From: an uncultured Brachyspira sp.
Lineage (GTDB): Bacteria; Spirochaetota; Brachyspiria; Brachyspirales; Brachyspiraceae
DNA length: 64,000 nt
Assembly (NCBI RefSeq): GCF_944393015.1
Contig: NZ_CALXYQ010000004.1
Span: 1-64,000 of the forward strand
Reading direction: 5' to 3'
The notes below the pieces were generated by a model. That model saw nothing but the letters and a program-made list of their open reading frames with translations, did not search any database and was not told the origin of the DNA. Below are positions 27,784 through 37,736 of the stretch, in pieces (position 1 is the first letter of the stretch; each line of letters begins with the position of its first letter). A program made the position numbers and the translations under genes.

Positions 27784-28684
27784 ATGAGAAACATAAACAG
27801 AATGAATGATTATTTTATAAGATACCTGTTAGCATCAGAAGGAAATGAAGATATACTATGAGAATATAGTAAATTCTGTACTTGAAGATTTAGGATTTGA
27901 AGAAGTTCATAATCTGCATATAATTAATCCTCATAATCTTCCTGAAAATATTAATTTAAAAGAATCCGTACTTGATGTTAAAGCCATTACAAAAAGTAAT
28001 AAAAAAATAATTATAGAAATACAATTATCAGGTAATATAGATTTTTTGAAGAGAATATATTATTATATATCTAGAAATATAGTAAGTGAAGTAGATGAAA
28101 AAGAACCATACTATATAATTAGTGAGGTTATAAGTATTAATTTCGTTAATTTCAATATGGATTTTAATGATGAAGGTAAGCCTCATAGATGTTTTAAATT
28201 AATAGATATAGAAAATCCTAATGTTGTTTTAGATATGGTACAAATGCATATATTGGAGGTTCCAAGATTTAAAAATATTTTATCTAATTCCAATATAGAA
28301 GATATGAAGAAAAAAAGAATATTATCTTGGATAGAGTTTTTTACGGCAAAAGATTTAGATAATAATGAAAAATCAAAATTAAAGGAGGTAAATAAAATTA
28401 TGAAAAAAGTAATAGATAGATACGAACGTTTTACATCAAGCGAAGATGAAATGCAAGTTTATAATGCAAGAGATGCTTTTTTATACGGTCAAACTGTTAT
28501 GCTTAAGAAAGAGCGTGAAGAAGGTATAAAAGAAGGTATAAAAAAAGGTATGGAAGAAGGTGTAGAGAAAGGTAAAAAATCTGAAAAGATTGCTATAGCT
28601 AAAAATTTAAAAAATTCAGGTATAGATATAAATATTATCAGTGAAAATACTGGCCTTAGCATAGAAGAAATAAAGAATCTTTAA
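27784..28684 (+). pseudogene. Rpn-family PD-(D/E)XK nuclease gene with a frameshift
   Basis: The intact family opens MRNINRMNDYFIRYLLASEG and continues NEDIL...NAVLEDLGF. Here the opening frame begins at ATG 27784 and hits TGA at 27862-27864 after GNEDIL. The family sequence resumes in another frame as ENIVNSVLEDLGF; one extra T at the junction explains it. The rest is intact to 28684: LDVKAITKSNKKIIIEIQLSG (catalytic D...EIQ) and a Lys/Glu-rich GIKEGIKKGMEEG tail typical of the family. Rpn proteins are recombination-promoting nucleases related to PDDEXK transposase-type proteins. An internal ATG at 27845 could start a truncated protein, but its ribosome-site spacing is poor. Confidence 0.75.
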
Positions 28685-28849
28685 TAAATATATAAACATA
28701 AAACATATATACCATTTTATTATTATGTTACCTGTTTGTTACAATAACAAAAAAATGTAATAATTTTTTTTATTAATACGATAATTACTAGTAATTAAAT
28801 TATTATTTATTATAGTTGTTAATTAACTAATAAAAAATTATATATCAAT

Positions 28850-28930
28850 TAAGTGATAAGCGAGCAGCTGATAACTGACGAAGGAAGTTGTCAGCTATGT
28901 TTTAGCGAGTTTATCGCTAGCAACAATAAA
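28850..28930. other. Structured leader hairpin upstream of flgK
   Basis: AGCTGATAACT pairs with AGTTGTCAGCT around GACGAAGGA. The flanks AGTGATAA and TTATCGCT also pair, giving a composite stem. The TTTTAGCGAG word resembles the 3' side of the hairpins at 186-240 and 6224-6280. It ends ~30 bases before flgK, so it may be a leader structure or a terminator for the upstream region. The rest of 28685-28958 is AT-rich. Confidence 0.5.
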
Positions 28931-28958
28931 AAATTATTATTTTTTAAGGAGCATAATA

Positions 28959-30872
28959 ATGTCAACAAGCTCATTTTTCGGTATAGAATTAGGTAAAAGA
29001 TCATTACAAAACTTCAAAACAGCTTTGGAAGTTACAGGTCATAATATAAATAATGTTGCCACTAAAGGATACAGCAGACAAAGAGTGGTAATGCGTTCAT
29101 TCGATAAGCCTTTAGAAGCACCTAGTTTGAATAGAGCTGAACGTGCCGGTCAAATAGGACAAGGTGCTGAGATAACTACAGTAGAGAGAATAAGAGATCA
29201 ATTCATTGACTCTAAAATAATGATGGAGCTTGGCACTGACGGTTATTGGAAAACAAAATCAGATTATTTAAAGCAATTAGAAGCTATATATAATGAGCCA
29301 GGCAATGCAAATTTAAGAAGCGACTTAGATGCTTTCTGGGATTCTTGGCAGGAAATGGCTGCTAATCCTACTGAAAGAGGCGCTAGAATGGTGCTTGTAG
29401 AGAGAGCCGATAGAATCAATAATTCTATTAATCAAATGTTTAATCAAATGAACGGTATGCGTAATAATTTGAATAATTTAGTTGAAAATAAAGTTAATAG
29501 AATCAATGATATAGCTAATTCTATAAAAGATTTAAATACAGAAATAGTAAAACAACAGGCATTGGGACAAAGCCCTAATGACTTATTAGATAGAAGAGAT
29601 TTACTTGTTGATGAACTTTCTTCTCTTGCTAATGTTGATATAAAATCTATGGATCCTGATGAAACTATGATTTATATAGGCGGAAGAGCTTTAGTTCAGG
29701 GAAATGTAGTAAGCGAATTAAGTGCTGAAAAAAATATCAATAATGAAGGAATGTATGATATTTATTGGAAAAAAGATCATGTTCAGGTTCAGTTTGAAGG
29801 CGGAGAATTAAAGGCTTTATTAGAACTTAGAGATGTTGATACTGTTGATGCTATTAATGATTTAGATACTTTCGCTATGAATTTAGCAGACAGTGTAAAT
29901 GAAGTTCATAGAAGCGGTTTCGGACTTAATCAGGAGACAGGTGTTGATTTCTTCACAGTTACAAAAACTACTCCTTCCGTAATAGGTAATTTTGATATTA
30001 ATAATGACGGACAGGAAGATTCTACCATAATGTTCAAAGTAAGCGGTATTAATTCAGTAGATTCTACTGCCAGCATAGGAAGCAGCGGAACTTTAGTATT
30101 CGGCAATAAATCAAGAGAAGGTGCTGATGTTGCCATAGATTATACTGCTCAAATGAAAGTTGGAGAATTGATAGATAAAATAAACTCAAGCGAAGCTAAT
30201 GTTTCAGCTTATTTAGATGATAAAAACAGACTTGTTCTTAAAGCAAGAGGCTTTGATGACTATATGAAGCCTTCATATTTCATTAAGCATATACAAGATT
30301 CAGGTGATTTCCTTGTAGGAATAACTGGGGTATTAAATCAATCTGGTGCCGCTGGTGCTTATAATTGGCAAACAATAGATCAAGTTAACCAATTAGCAGG
30401 AGATTTTAGAAACTTTACAGTTACACCTGACAGACACCCTGCTGCCGCTATTGCTGTTAATGATATTATAAGAAACGATGTAAATTATATAGCAGCTTCT
30501 AAAGGTATAGACACTACAGGTAACGGCTTCAATGATAAATGGAATGGTATAGGTGATGGTTCTAATGCTTTGGCTATTGCTAATTTGAAAACTAAAGAAA
30601 TAATGGTAGACAGCAAATCTACATTCAATGATTTCTATACTGGAAGTCTTGCTAAAATAGCTTCAAGAACAGAAACAGCTAATGCTGAAACAGAAAAACA
30701 AACTGTCGTTATGGAATATCTTGAAAAATTAAGACAGTCAGTATCAGGTGTTAACTTAGATGAAGAAGTTGCTCAAATGGCTATGTATCAGCATGGTTAT
30801 AATGCATCTGCTAGGGTTGTAAGTGTTATGGATCAGCTTTTAGATGTTGTAATAAACAGAATGGGTGTGTAA
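28959..30872 (+). CDS. flgK: Flagellar hook-associated protein 1
   Basis: 637 aa. The N-terminus (FFGIELGKRSLQNFKTALEV, TGHNINNVATKGYSRQRV) and the C-terminus (MAMYQHGYNASARVVSVMDQ, LLDVVINRMGV) are the conserved coiled terminal regions of FlgK, which joins hook and filament; in spirochaetes the filament is periplasmic. AAGGAG lies eight bases upstream of the ATG. flgL, usually the next gene, is absent; a terminator follows directly. Confidence 0.95.
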   Translation: MSTSSFFGIELGKRSLQNFKTALEVTGHNINNVATKGYSRQRVVMRSFDKPLEAPSLNRAERAGQIGQGAEITTVERIRDQFIDSKIMMELGTDGYWKTKSDYLKQLEAIYNEPGNANLRSDLDAFWDSWQEMAANPTERGARMVLVERADRINNSINQMFNQMNGMRNNLNNLVENKVNRINDIANSIKDLNTEIVKQQALGQSPNDLLDRRDLLVDELSSLANVDIKSMDPDETMIYIGGRALVQGNVVSELSAEKNINNEGMYDIYWKKDHVQVQFEGGELKALLELRDVDTVDAINDLDTFAMNLADSVNEVHRSGFGLNQETGVDFFTVTKTTPSVIGNFDINNDGQEDSTIMFKVSGINSVDSTASIGSSGTLVFGNKSREGADVAIDYTAQMKVGELIDKINSSEANVSAYLDDKNRLVLKARGFDDYMKPSYFIKHIQDSGDFLVGITGVLNQSGAAGAYNWQTIDQVNQLAGDFRNFTVTPDRHPAAAIAVNDIIRNDVNYIAASKGIDTTGNGFNDKWNGIGDGSNALAIANLKTKEIMVDSKSTFNDFYTGSLAKIASRTETANAETEKQTVVMEYLEKLRQSVSGVNLDEEVAQMAMYQHGYNASARVVSVMDQLLDVVINRMGV

Positions 30873-30891
30873 GTAATATATAGATTTTTTG

Positions 30892-30926
30892 AGGCGGTAT
30901 CTATATTTTTTGATATCGCCTATTTT
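30892..30926 (+). terminator. Terminator of flgK
   Basis: AGGCGGTATC / GATATCGCCT with a T-rich loop, then TATTTTTAT. Confidence 0.85.
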
Positions 30927-31077
30927 TATATTTAAAATGTAAAAAGTATAATAAAAAATATTATACTTTTTTTATCGATATCTCTTTACAGCTATTAGTT
31001 TTAAATATATTATAGATATTAATTCTTTAAAATATATACTTCCAATGCCGATATTAACTACACAGGAGCATTTTGAA

Positions 31078-33915
31078 ATGGGTATAAAGATTCGTATAAT
31101 TTTAATAATAGTTGGAGTTATGGTTTTGGTGGCTTTCAGCACCAATTTCTTAAGCAATACTTTAAATACGGAAACTTTTTCTACTGTTATAGAAAGAAGT
31201 TTAGATAATAGATTTAGATTAATAGAAAAAGAATTTGAATATAATATACTTTCAGCAAGAGAAGAATCTGCAAAAATCTCTACTACACTTTCAGTTGTTT
31301 ATGATAATATTAAAAATTTCCCTACAGACGATAGAGATGAATACTTTAAAAATTTCTTATCAGCTACTGTAAATGAATCTCAATTATATTTTAATAGAAT
31401 TGTAAGCGTTTTATTTCACCCTAATGCTATTGGTGATGGGAACGAACCTTTTACTCTTTATAAATACTCCACTTTCAATAAGGAATTTACAAAGGTAAAT
31501 ACAACAAATAAAGCTATGTGGGACGCTCTAACAAATACTTATGGACAAACATATAAAAGTATATTACGAAGACAAATATTGAAGCCTTATATGATTAATG
31601 AAGGCCCTCATATTGGAATGACATTTAATATAGCGTCCACAATACCTGATATTCAAAATGAGGAAAAAATTGTAGGTATTGCAAATGTAGGAGTTCTTTT
31701 CAACTATTCTACAGAGAATATAAAAGATATTCTTAATATAGAAGGTGCTGATATAATGGTAATTGATAAAAGAAATTCAGCTATCATTAATTCAAAAAAT
31801 CCTGATATAGTAAATGGAAGATTAGATATATTATACCCTCAATACTATGAAGTGTTTAATTCCAATCTAACTGCCGGATTTAGTAAAACAGATGATATAG
31901 AAATAAATAATACACTATGCAAGGCTTATGTTGCTAATATTTCAGGACTTATCAATATAGTAATGCTTATACCTAATTCATACTATACAGCACAGATAAA
32001 AGATATGAATAATGCTATATTCTATACTATAATAATAGCATTCTTAATGGCAATAGTTACTATTATATTCTTTATTAAATTATTATTCAGTTCTATAACA
32101 AAAATATCTGATGCTATAGGTAATTCTGTTGATAATAAAGACTTAACTGTAAAAATACCTGCAGTTTCAGGAAGCGATGAAATAGGAGAGATGACTAAAT
32201 GGGTAGGACTTTTAAATAACTCACTTCAGTCAGTGCTTTCAAGTGTAAAAAGAACTATTTTAACTTCTAAAAAACAAAGTGATACTCTTTCTCAAAAAAT
32301 CAGTGATAACTTAGAGATAATATACGGTATTAACAATAATATAGAAGTTATTAAAAATAATGTTAATGATGAATTGAATCAGGTAGAATTAGTAGAAAGC
32401 AGCAACCAAAATATGCAGGAGTATATAGCTTCAAATACTAGCAATATTGATTCGGTTGAAAAAGATACTAGAGAACTTCAAAATAAAATCATTGAAGAAG
32501 GTGAAAATATAGAGCAAATAGCTGCTTCAGTAGAAGAAATGAGTAAAACTATAGAAAATATAGATGCTATTATTTCTAAAGCTACAAATAAAGCTAAAGA
32601 CTTATCATTGGCTTCTGTCAAAAGTAAAGAGAAGATGCAGGCTACTTCTATGGCTACAGGCGACTTAAGAAATGCTTTGGGCTTCATTTCTAATTTCGTA
32701 AGTTCTATTAGAAACATCGCACATCAAACAAACCTTTTGGCTATGAACGCTGCTATTGAGGCTGCACATGCCGGAAAATACAGTTCAGGTTTCGCAGTAG
32801 TTGCTGAAGAAATACGTAAATTGTCTGAAGTTTCTAACGAACAGGCTGACAATGCTAATAAAGTTCTTCAAAACATCGAAGAAAAAATCATTATAACTAC
32901 TAATGATTTGACAGAATCTACAGAACAGTTTGATATACTTACAAAAGATGTACAGGAAGTTACAGAGATTATGGATACAGTGCATGTATCTTCTGTAGAA
33001 CAGTTGAAAGCTATCAATGAAATAGTTGATTCTATCACTAAAATTTCTCAATCAAGTGATCATATTAAAACACAGTATATTGATATGGCTGATAAACTTG
33101 GAAATATAAGAAATAGTCTTGAATCTCTTAATAATATTTCTATTTCCACATCTAAAACTATGAATAAACTCAAAACTATATCTGAGTCTATACATACTAG
33201 TGTAATAAATATTTCCGACAGTTCTAATGATCTTTCTACTTCTGCAAATGTTATGAATAAATTTGCAAATGATAATAACAAATTACTATCAGAACTTGAA
33301 TCAGAAATATCTCAATATAAGATTAGAGATATGAAAACTAAGAAAGATACTGTTACTCAAAGAGTTAAGGGTATTACATTAATAATATTAAAAGAATTCA
33401 TAAAAACAAAATTCGGAGAAGAAGGATATCAGAAATGGGTAACTGCAATGGAGCCTTCATCTTCTTTAATATTTAAAAATGAAATATCAAGTAAGGAATG
33501 GTATCCTTATATGACTTCATTCCATAAACCTTATAAATTGGTATGTGATTTATTCTATGCTGGTGCTAATACAGGTATTAAAGAAATTTCAGAATACCAT
33601 TATCAGCAAATAATACCTAAATATATTAGACCATTACTTTTCTTTGTACCTAAGCATTTTGCTTTGACTTATGCCGCTGAACATATCTTTACTGATTTAT
33701 TTGATCCGGCTAGAATAGAGTTAATCAAAGCTAGAAAAAAGTTATTGGTAGTTCATCTTACTAATTTCAATGAGGATCCTGAAGTTATTGAGCTTGCTAT
33801 ACTTGCTTGGGCTAGCCTTTTACTTGAATCTCTTACACATATTAGATCATCTATGGAAATTACTAAATCTATTAAAGACGGAGAGATTTACACAGAATTC
33901 GTACTTAAATGGTAA
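31078..33915 (+). CDS. Methyl-accepting chemotaxis protein with C-terminal extension
   Basis: 945 aa. Membrane helix ~7-25, extracytoplasmic sensor ~26-310, second helix ~318-340, HAMP region, then signalling helices with [20 protein letters not shown] at ~546. Beyond the normal end (~750) is a further ~190-residue alpha/beta domain: [59 protein letters not shown] and [15 protein letters not shown]. Its style recalls HNOB/V4R/DUF2378-like helical sensor folds, but I cannot assign it. The start is the ATG at 31078, with AGGAG nine bases upstream. The gene follows flgK. Confidence 0.88.
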   Translation: MGIKIRIILIIVGVMVLVAFSTNFLSNTLNTETFSTVIERSLDNRFRLIEKEFEYNILSAREESAKISTTLSVVYDNIKNFPTDDRDEYFKNFLSATVNESQLYFNRIVSVLFHPNAIGDGNEPFTLYKYSTFNKEFTKVNTTNKAMWDALTNTYGQTYKSILRRQILKPYMINEGPHIGMTFNIASTIPDIQNEEKIVGIANVGVLFNYSTENIKDILNIEGADIMVIDKRNSAIINSKNPDIVNGRLDILYPQYYEVFNSNLTAGFSKTDDIEINNTLCKAYVANISGLINIVMLIPNSYYTAQIKDMNNAIFYTIIIAFLMAIVTIIFFIKLLFSSITKISDAIGNSVDNKDLTVKIPAVSGSDEIGEMTKWVGLLNNSLQSVLSSVKRTILTSKKQSDTLSQKISDNLEIIYGINNNIEVIKNNVNDELNQVELVESSNQNMQEYIASNTSNIDSVEKDTRELQNKIIEEGENIEQIAASVEEMSKTIENIDAIISKATNKAKDLSLASVKSKEKMQATSMATGDLRNALGFISNFVSSIRNIAHQTNLLAMNAAIEAAHAGKYSSGFAVVAEEIRKLSEVSNEQADNANKVLQNIEEKIIITTNDLTESTEQFDILTKDVQEVTEIMDTVHVSSVEQLKAINEIVDSITKISQSSDHIKTQYIDMADKLGNIRNSLESLNNISISTSKTMNKLKTISESIHTSVINISDSSNDLSTSANVMNKFANDNNKLLSELESEISQYKIRDMKTKKDTVTQRVKGITLIILKEFIKTKFGEEGYQKWVTAMEPSSSLIFKNEISSKEWYPYMTSFHKPYKLVCDLFYAGANTGIKEISEYHYQQIIPKYIRPLLFFVPKHFALTYAAEHIFTDLFDPARIELIKARKKLLVVHLTNFNEDPEVIELAILAWASLLLESLTHIRSSMEITKSIKDGEIYTEFVLKW

Positions 33916-33936
33916 TTTAAGTTTTTATAAAATAAA

Positions 33937-33967
33937 AAGGAGCCGTTATTTACAGCTCCTTTTTTTA
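33937..33967. terminator. Bidirectional terminator between convergent genes
   Basis: AAGGAGC / GCTCCTT with A-run upstream and seven T downstream, between the long MCP and the AddB-like gene. Confidence 0.85.
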
Positions 33968-33983
33968 TTATTATTTTATCTTA

Positions 33984-36900
33984 TCAATTTTCATCATCAT
34001 CTTTTCTATATACTTTCTCACAATAAGGAGCATTATAGCAATTTGAACAATTTGTAATATTAGATATATAAACTAATTCTCCAGCTAAAATTTTATCAAA
34101 TACTTCATTGAAATAATCATTCAAATTATATTCGCTGTCAATAAATCCGCATATAGATAAAAGTATATCTCTATCATTATACATCTGATTTATTTGCTGA
34201 GATTCATTGATAACTTCTTTTTCTTTATATACTGTAAACACTACTTCGCAATGCTTTATTTTTTCTTCTATATTTTTTTTGATGTATTCACTAAGTATGT
34301 ATTTTAAATATAAAATAGGCTGTAAATATATTCTGATTGTTTCTCTTATAATATCTTTTTGAGTTTCGCCTTTAGGCTTTTCTAATTTATAGCTTGACTT
34401 ATAATCAACAATTCTTACACCATTTATATTTTTATATTCTTTATCAGAATAACTTAAATCAATTCTATCAACTATACCTCTTATTTTTATAGATAAATCT
34501 TTGTTTTTATATATTATAAAATCTTTTTCATCGCCTATTTTTTCTTCAAAATATCTGGGTATATAAAAAGCTCCTTCATCTTCTTCTTTTAGCTTATTGT
34601 TTATGATTTCTTTTTTTATGAAAGATGACATAACATTTAATGCTTCTTCTCTTATAACATTTAAATCAAATTTGTATTCTAATAAATACTTCTCCTCCAA
34701 ATCCCTTGATGAATAAGACTCAATTAATTTATTTATATGATTATCTATAACCTGATTTGCTATATTGCAGTAATTATTAAATTCGCTTTCTATCAAATGG
34801 CAGCCTTCATCTGAATATTGATTTCTAACTTCCTCATAGAAATTCTGAAAGAATCTATGATATGCACTTCCCCTATCCATATAATTTATGCCTTGTATTT
34901 TCGACTCAACAGATTCTTTAGAGTATAATCTTGAATAGAAGAATTTAGCCGGACATTCCATTATAGCCTGCAAAGTTGTAACGGATACTTTCTCTTTTAA
35001 AATATTCAAAAAGAAATTTTTTATATCTTCATTATTATTAAAGTCATGATGTATATTTTTATTTTGCTTATGATAAACAAGATCTATGATATTTTCTGCA
35101 TTATCAATCTTATAAGCTATATCATTATATAAAAATAAACTCATAAGATTTTCTTTATCGGTATGAATATTATCTTCTCTTTGTATATATTCTTTTCTGT
35201 ATATGAGTCCGTTTTTTTCTAAACTTTCAAATTTAAAATCTTCATTGTATAATTCTCTATAAAGATTTTCTAAATAATAAAATGGTATCTCCAAATTTCC
35301 TTTTTCATCTTTAAATCTAAACGAAAAATAAATATTACTATCCTCATAACATGAAGACAATATATTCAAAAATAAAGCATAATGAATATCTGATAAATAG
35401 CTTTGAGTATTGAAAACTATTTTTTTATTTTCTTTATTTATTGCATCTCTCAATTTGGCACTTATAAAAAATGCATTAGGTCTTCTATTTATAAAATCAT
35501 TATTCATTCCTAATATAAATATATGTTTTAATTTTAAACCTCTGGCATCATATAAATTACTTACCGTAAGAGTTATGTCTCTATTTTCATCTTCGCCTAT
35601 GGATTTATCTCTTAAAATTGTATTTAAAGCCGCATGAAAATCAAAATGACTTATATCCTGATTATCAATATTTTCAAGTTTTTCTGTATATGCTATTTCT
35701 AATATAAGATTAATGAATAAAGCTAATGCCTCATTATCTCTATAGAAATATTCATTTTGATTATCATTAATATTATCTGTATCTTCTGTATTATCTATGT
35801 TTCCTATATTTAAGAATTTCAAAATATTTATATATGCAAGCCCTATTTCTTTATAGCTTTTCTTTGATACTAAATTATTTAATAAATCCAAAAATTCCGC
35901 TATAGATTTTGAAGCCTCATTATATTCAAACTTCTTAGAAATTTTATTTTCAAAATCTTTGAAAGACATTTTTGAAAATATTTCTATAGAGTTAAAATCT
36001 TCATAAGAATAAATCAAATCTCTTATATTATAAGGATTAACACCATCCAGCTTTATATATGCAGAAGATAATATTTTTATTAAAGTATCTACATCTATTT
36101 CACCATTATATTTATCTAATATTAAAAATATTGAAGTGAGTACAGGTATTATAGGAACTTTCCATATAAAGTTGGCTCTTCTTTCATTGAATTTTATTTG
36201 GCATTCTTTTAATCTGCTTGAAACAATATCGCTGTATAATTGAATATCTGAAAATATTATTCCTATATCATAAGGATTAACTCCGCTTTCTATAAGTTTA
36301 ATTATTTCATCAATAACAGTATCGGCTTCCTGTTTAGCACCGAATCCGGATATAAACTTTATTTTATCTTTATATTTATTTATATCCTTATTTTCTCCAA
36401 TCAAAGCCTTAGCAAAATTTGAAGTTTCATTTATTTCAAAATTATCAATGCCTTGATAGAATGATTTATAATTATTAAAATGTTTTTCCATATCATAAGG
36501 CATTACAACTTTTATATTTTTATTATAATGCTTTTTTAAAGATTCAAGAAATATCAAATGCAAAGGAGGGATCTTTTCAAAATTATAAATTGTTATCGAT
36601 TCATAAGTATTTAAAAATTCTAATTCCTTATTTTCTATGGATTTTATAAAAAGCTCAAAAATATCAAATTCATCTAATAAATTATTTTCATTATTATGCT
36701 TTTTATATAGATTTATTATTTCATTTATATCCTTAAGATTACTATACTTTTCTAATTTAAATCCGTAAAACTTAGCTAATGTTATTTCCTCTATGAGTTT
36801 ATATAAAGTATATGCCAATTCATAAGTTGTATTTTGTTTTGATATTAATGCTTCTTTATTTTTTTCTTTATACTGAAATAATATATTATGAATATTGATT

Positions 36901-37091
36901 ATTGCTATTGATTCATCTATATCCTGAACATTATTATCTATTTTGTAATTTTCAAAAAACATTTCTTTACTGCTTTTATAGTATTGATGCAGTGTTTGAT
37001 AATTAGTTATATCCAAAGTATATTTTTTGAAATTAGTTTTCAGATAATTATTTTTTGCTTTATAATTGGGAAATAAAAATAATTCTTGCAT
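33984..37091 (-). CDS. AddB-like PD-(D/E)XK nuclease with Fe-S cluster
   Basis: 1035 aa. The C-terminal RecB-type nuclease domain has GIVDRIDL (~874) and VRIVDYKSS (~895) as catalytic Asp and D-x-K. Cysteines for a 4Fe-4S staple are present: one in ECPAKFFYSRL (~712) and NCSNCYNAPYC (~1015-1025) giving CxxC-x5-C, the AddB pattern. The middle has helicase-like decay (LKHIFILGMNNDFIN). No Walker A is visible at the N-terminus, unlike Bacillus AddB. It probably works with an AddA helicase encoded elsewhere in double-strand break repair. It is transcribed alone. Confidence 0.8.
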   Translation of the reverse strand: MQELFLFPNYKAKNNYLKTNFKKYTLDITNYQTLHQYYKSSKEMFFENYKIDNNVQDIDESIAIINIHNILFQYKEKNKEALISKQNTTYELAYTLYKLIEEITLAKFYGFKLEKYSNLKDINEIINLYKKHNNENNLLDEFDIFELFIKSIENKELEFLNTYESITIYNFEKIPPLHLIFLESLKKHYNKNIKVVMPYDMEKHFNNYKSFYQGIDNFEINETSNFAKALIGENKDINKYKDKIKFISGFGAKQEADTVIDEIIKLIESGVNPYDIGIIFSDIQLYSDIVSSRLKECQIKFNERRANFIWKVPIIPVLTSIFLILDKYNGEIDVDTLIKILSSAYIKLDGVNPYNIRDLIYSYEDFNSIEIFSKMSFKDFENKISKKFEYNEASKSIAEFLDLLNNLVSKKSYKEIGLAYINILKFLNIGNIDNTEDTDNINDNQNEYFYRDNEALALFINLILEIAYTEKLENIDNQDISHFDFHAALNTILRDKSIGEDENRDITLTVSNLYDARGLKLKHIFILGMNNDFINRRPNAFFISAKLRDAINKENKKIVFNTQSYLSDIHYALFLNILSSCYEDSNIYFSFRFKDEKGNLEIPFYYLENLYRELYNEDFKFESLEKNGLIYRKEYIQREDNIHTDKENLMSLFLYNDIAYKIDNAENIIDLVYHKQNKNIHHDFNNNEDIKNFFLNILKEKVSVTTLQAIMECPAKFFYSRLYSKESVESKIQGINYMDRGSAYHRFFQNFYEEVRNQYSDEGCHLIESEFNNYCNIANQVIDNHINKLIESYSSRDLEEKYLLEYKFDLNVIREEALNVMSSFIKKEIINNKLKEEDEGAFYIPRYFEEKIGDEKDFIIYKNKDLSIKIRGIVDRIDLSYSDKEYKNINGVRIVDYKSSYKLEKPKGETQKDIIRETIRIYLQPILYLKYILSEYIKKNIEEKIKHCEVVFTVYKEKEVINESQQINQMYNDRDILLSICGFIDSEYNLNDYFNEVFDKILAGELVYISNITNCSNCYNAPYCEKVYRKDDDEN

Positions 37092-37182
37092 ATATGATAT
37101 CTCTTTTTTTATTTAATTATACTAGAATGAATATATTTTGTCAAAATGAGTTTTTGAATTTATTAATTTTTGAATAGTCATA

Positions 37183-37392
37183 ACCGCACGGTGAACAGAT
37201 TTTTATTTATCATTTAAACTATTATTTCAAATTATCATCTATTTAAAATTTTATTTTATCGTGCGTTTGTATATGCAATAAATTTAAATAACGCTTGGGT
37301 GGGTGCTGACAAATTCTAATTAAGTAACAAGAAAATAAAAATTTTAATGGCAGATTTAAATAATAAGCCTAGAGGGCGGGCAAATGTAATAA
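37183..37392. repeat. Half-element, core plus right arm
   Basis: CCGCACGGTGA (37184), TCGTGCGT (37259), CGCTTGGGTGGGTGCT (37292) and CCTAGAGGGCGGGCAAATG (37368). Confidence 0.82.
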
Positions 37393-37404
37393 AATTTATA
37401 AAAC

Positions 37405-37540
37405 AAAAGGCTCGAATCTAATTAAAGACTCAAGCCTTATATATTAATTACTTTAAAGAGATACAAATATTTAAAAGTTATGCCATCATTAATTGACCGT
37501 TATTTTTTATGCATATTTCTAAAGAGTTAGAGTTAAAATT
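37405..37540 (-). other. Possible fossil gene 3' end with hairpin
   Basis: On the minus strand, bases 37540-37478 read an open frame of 20 codons ending SLEICIKNNGQLMMA and stop. It is followed by an imperfect hairpin (AAGGCT...AGCCTT, 37408-37438) that runs into TTTTG. There is no start and a stop lies just upstream, so if real it is only a remnant. Weak evidence. Confidence 0.25.
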
Positions 37541-37619
37541 TTATTTACATATCACACCATTTATTCCTCAAGGCATTAATATAAAATTTGTACTTTATTT
37601 TCTTTTTCTACGCTATTAG

Positions 37620-37645
37620 AAAATATAGCACCCGCCCAAGATTTC
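37620..37645. repeat. Fragment of the nested-inverted-repeat family
   Basis: GCACCCGCCCAAG (37628-37640) preceded by TTAGAAAATATA, the typical left-middle box. The other boxes have decayed. Confidence 0.6.
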
Positions 37646-37681
37646 ATTACATTTATAGCTAAATTCTCACTTGATTAATGC

Positions 37682-37710
37682 TTGATAATAAGAATCAAAT
37701 ATAATATAAT
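37682..37710 (+). promoter_or_regulatory. Promoter of the second MATE gene
   Basis: TTGATA (37682-37687) and TATAAT (37705-37710), 17-base spacer. The leader is only about 20 bases, with no attenuator. Confidence 0.75.
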
Positions 37711-37736
37711 ACTCTCTACTTTTTTGGGAAAACATT

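Noticed and set aside
27848-27870. prfB-like programmed +1 frameshift
   Set aside because: The stop context is CTA-TGA, not CTT-TGA-C, and no Shine-Dalgarno-like stimulator lies 3-5 bases upstream.
27845-28684. Rpn-like gene as an intact CDS starting at 27845
   Set aside because: The conserved family N-terminus is encoded just upstream in another frame, and the spacing from GAAGGA to this ATG is only about one base; a frameshifted gene explains it better.
37092-37736. Insertion sequence in the long gap
   Set aside because: No transposase frame; the gap is explained by repeat elements, a possible gene fossil and a promoter.
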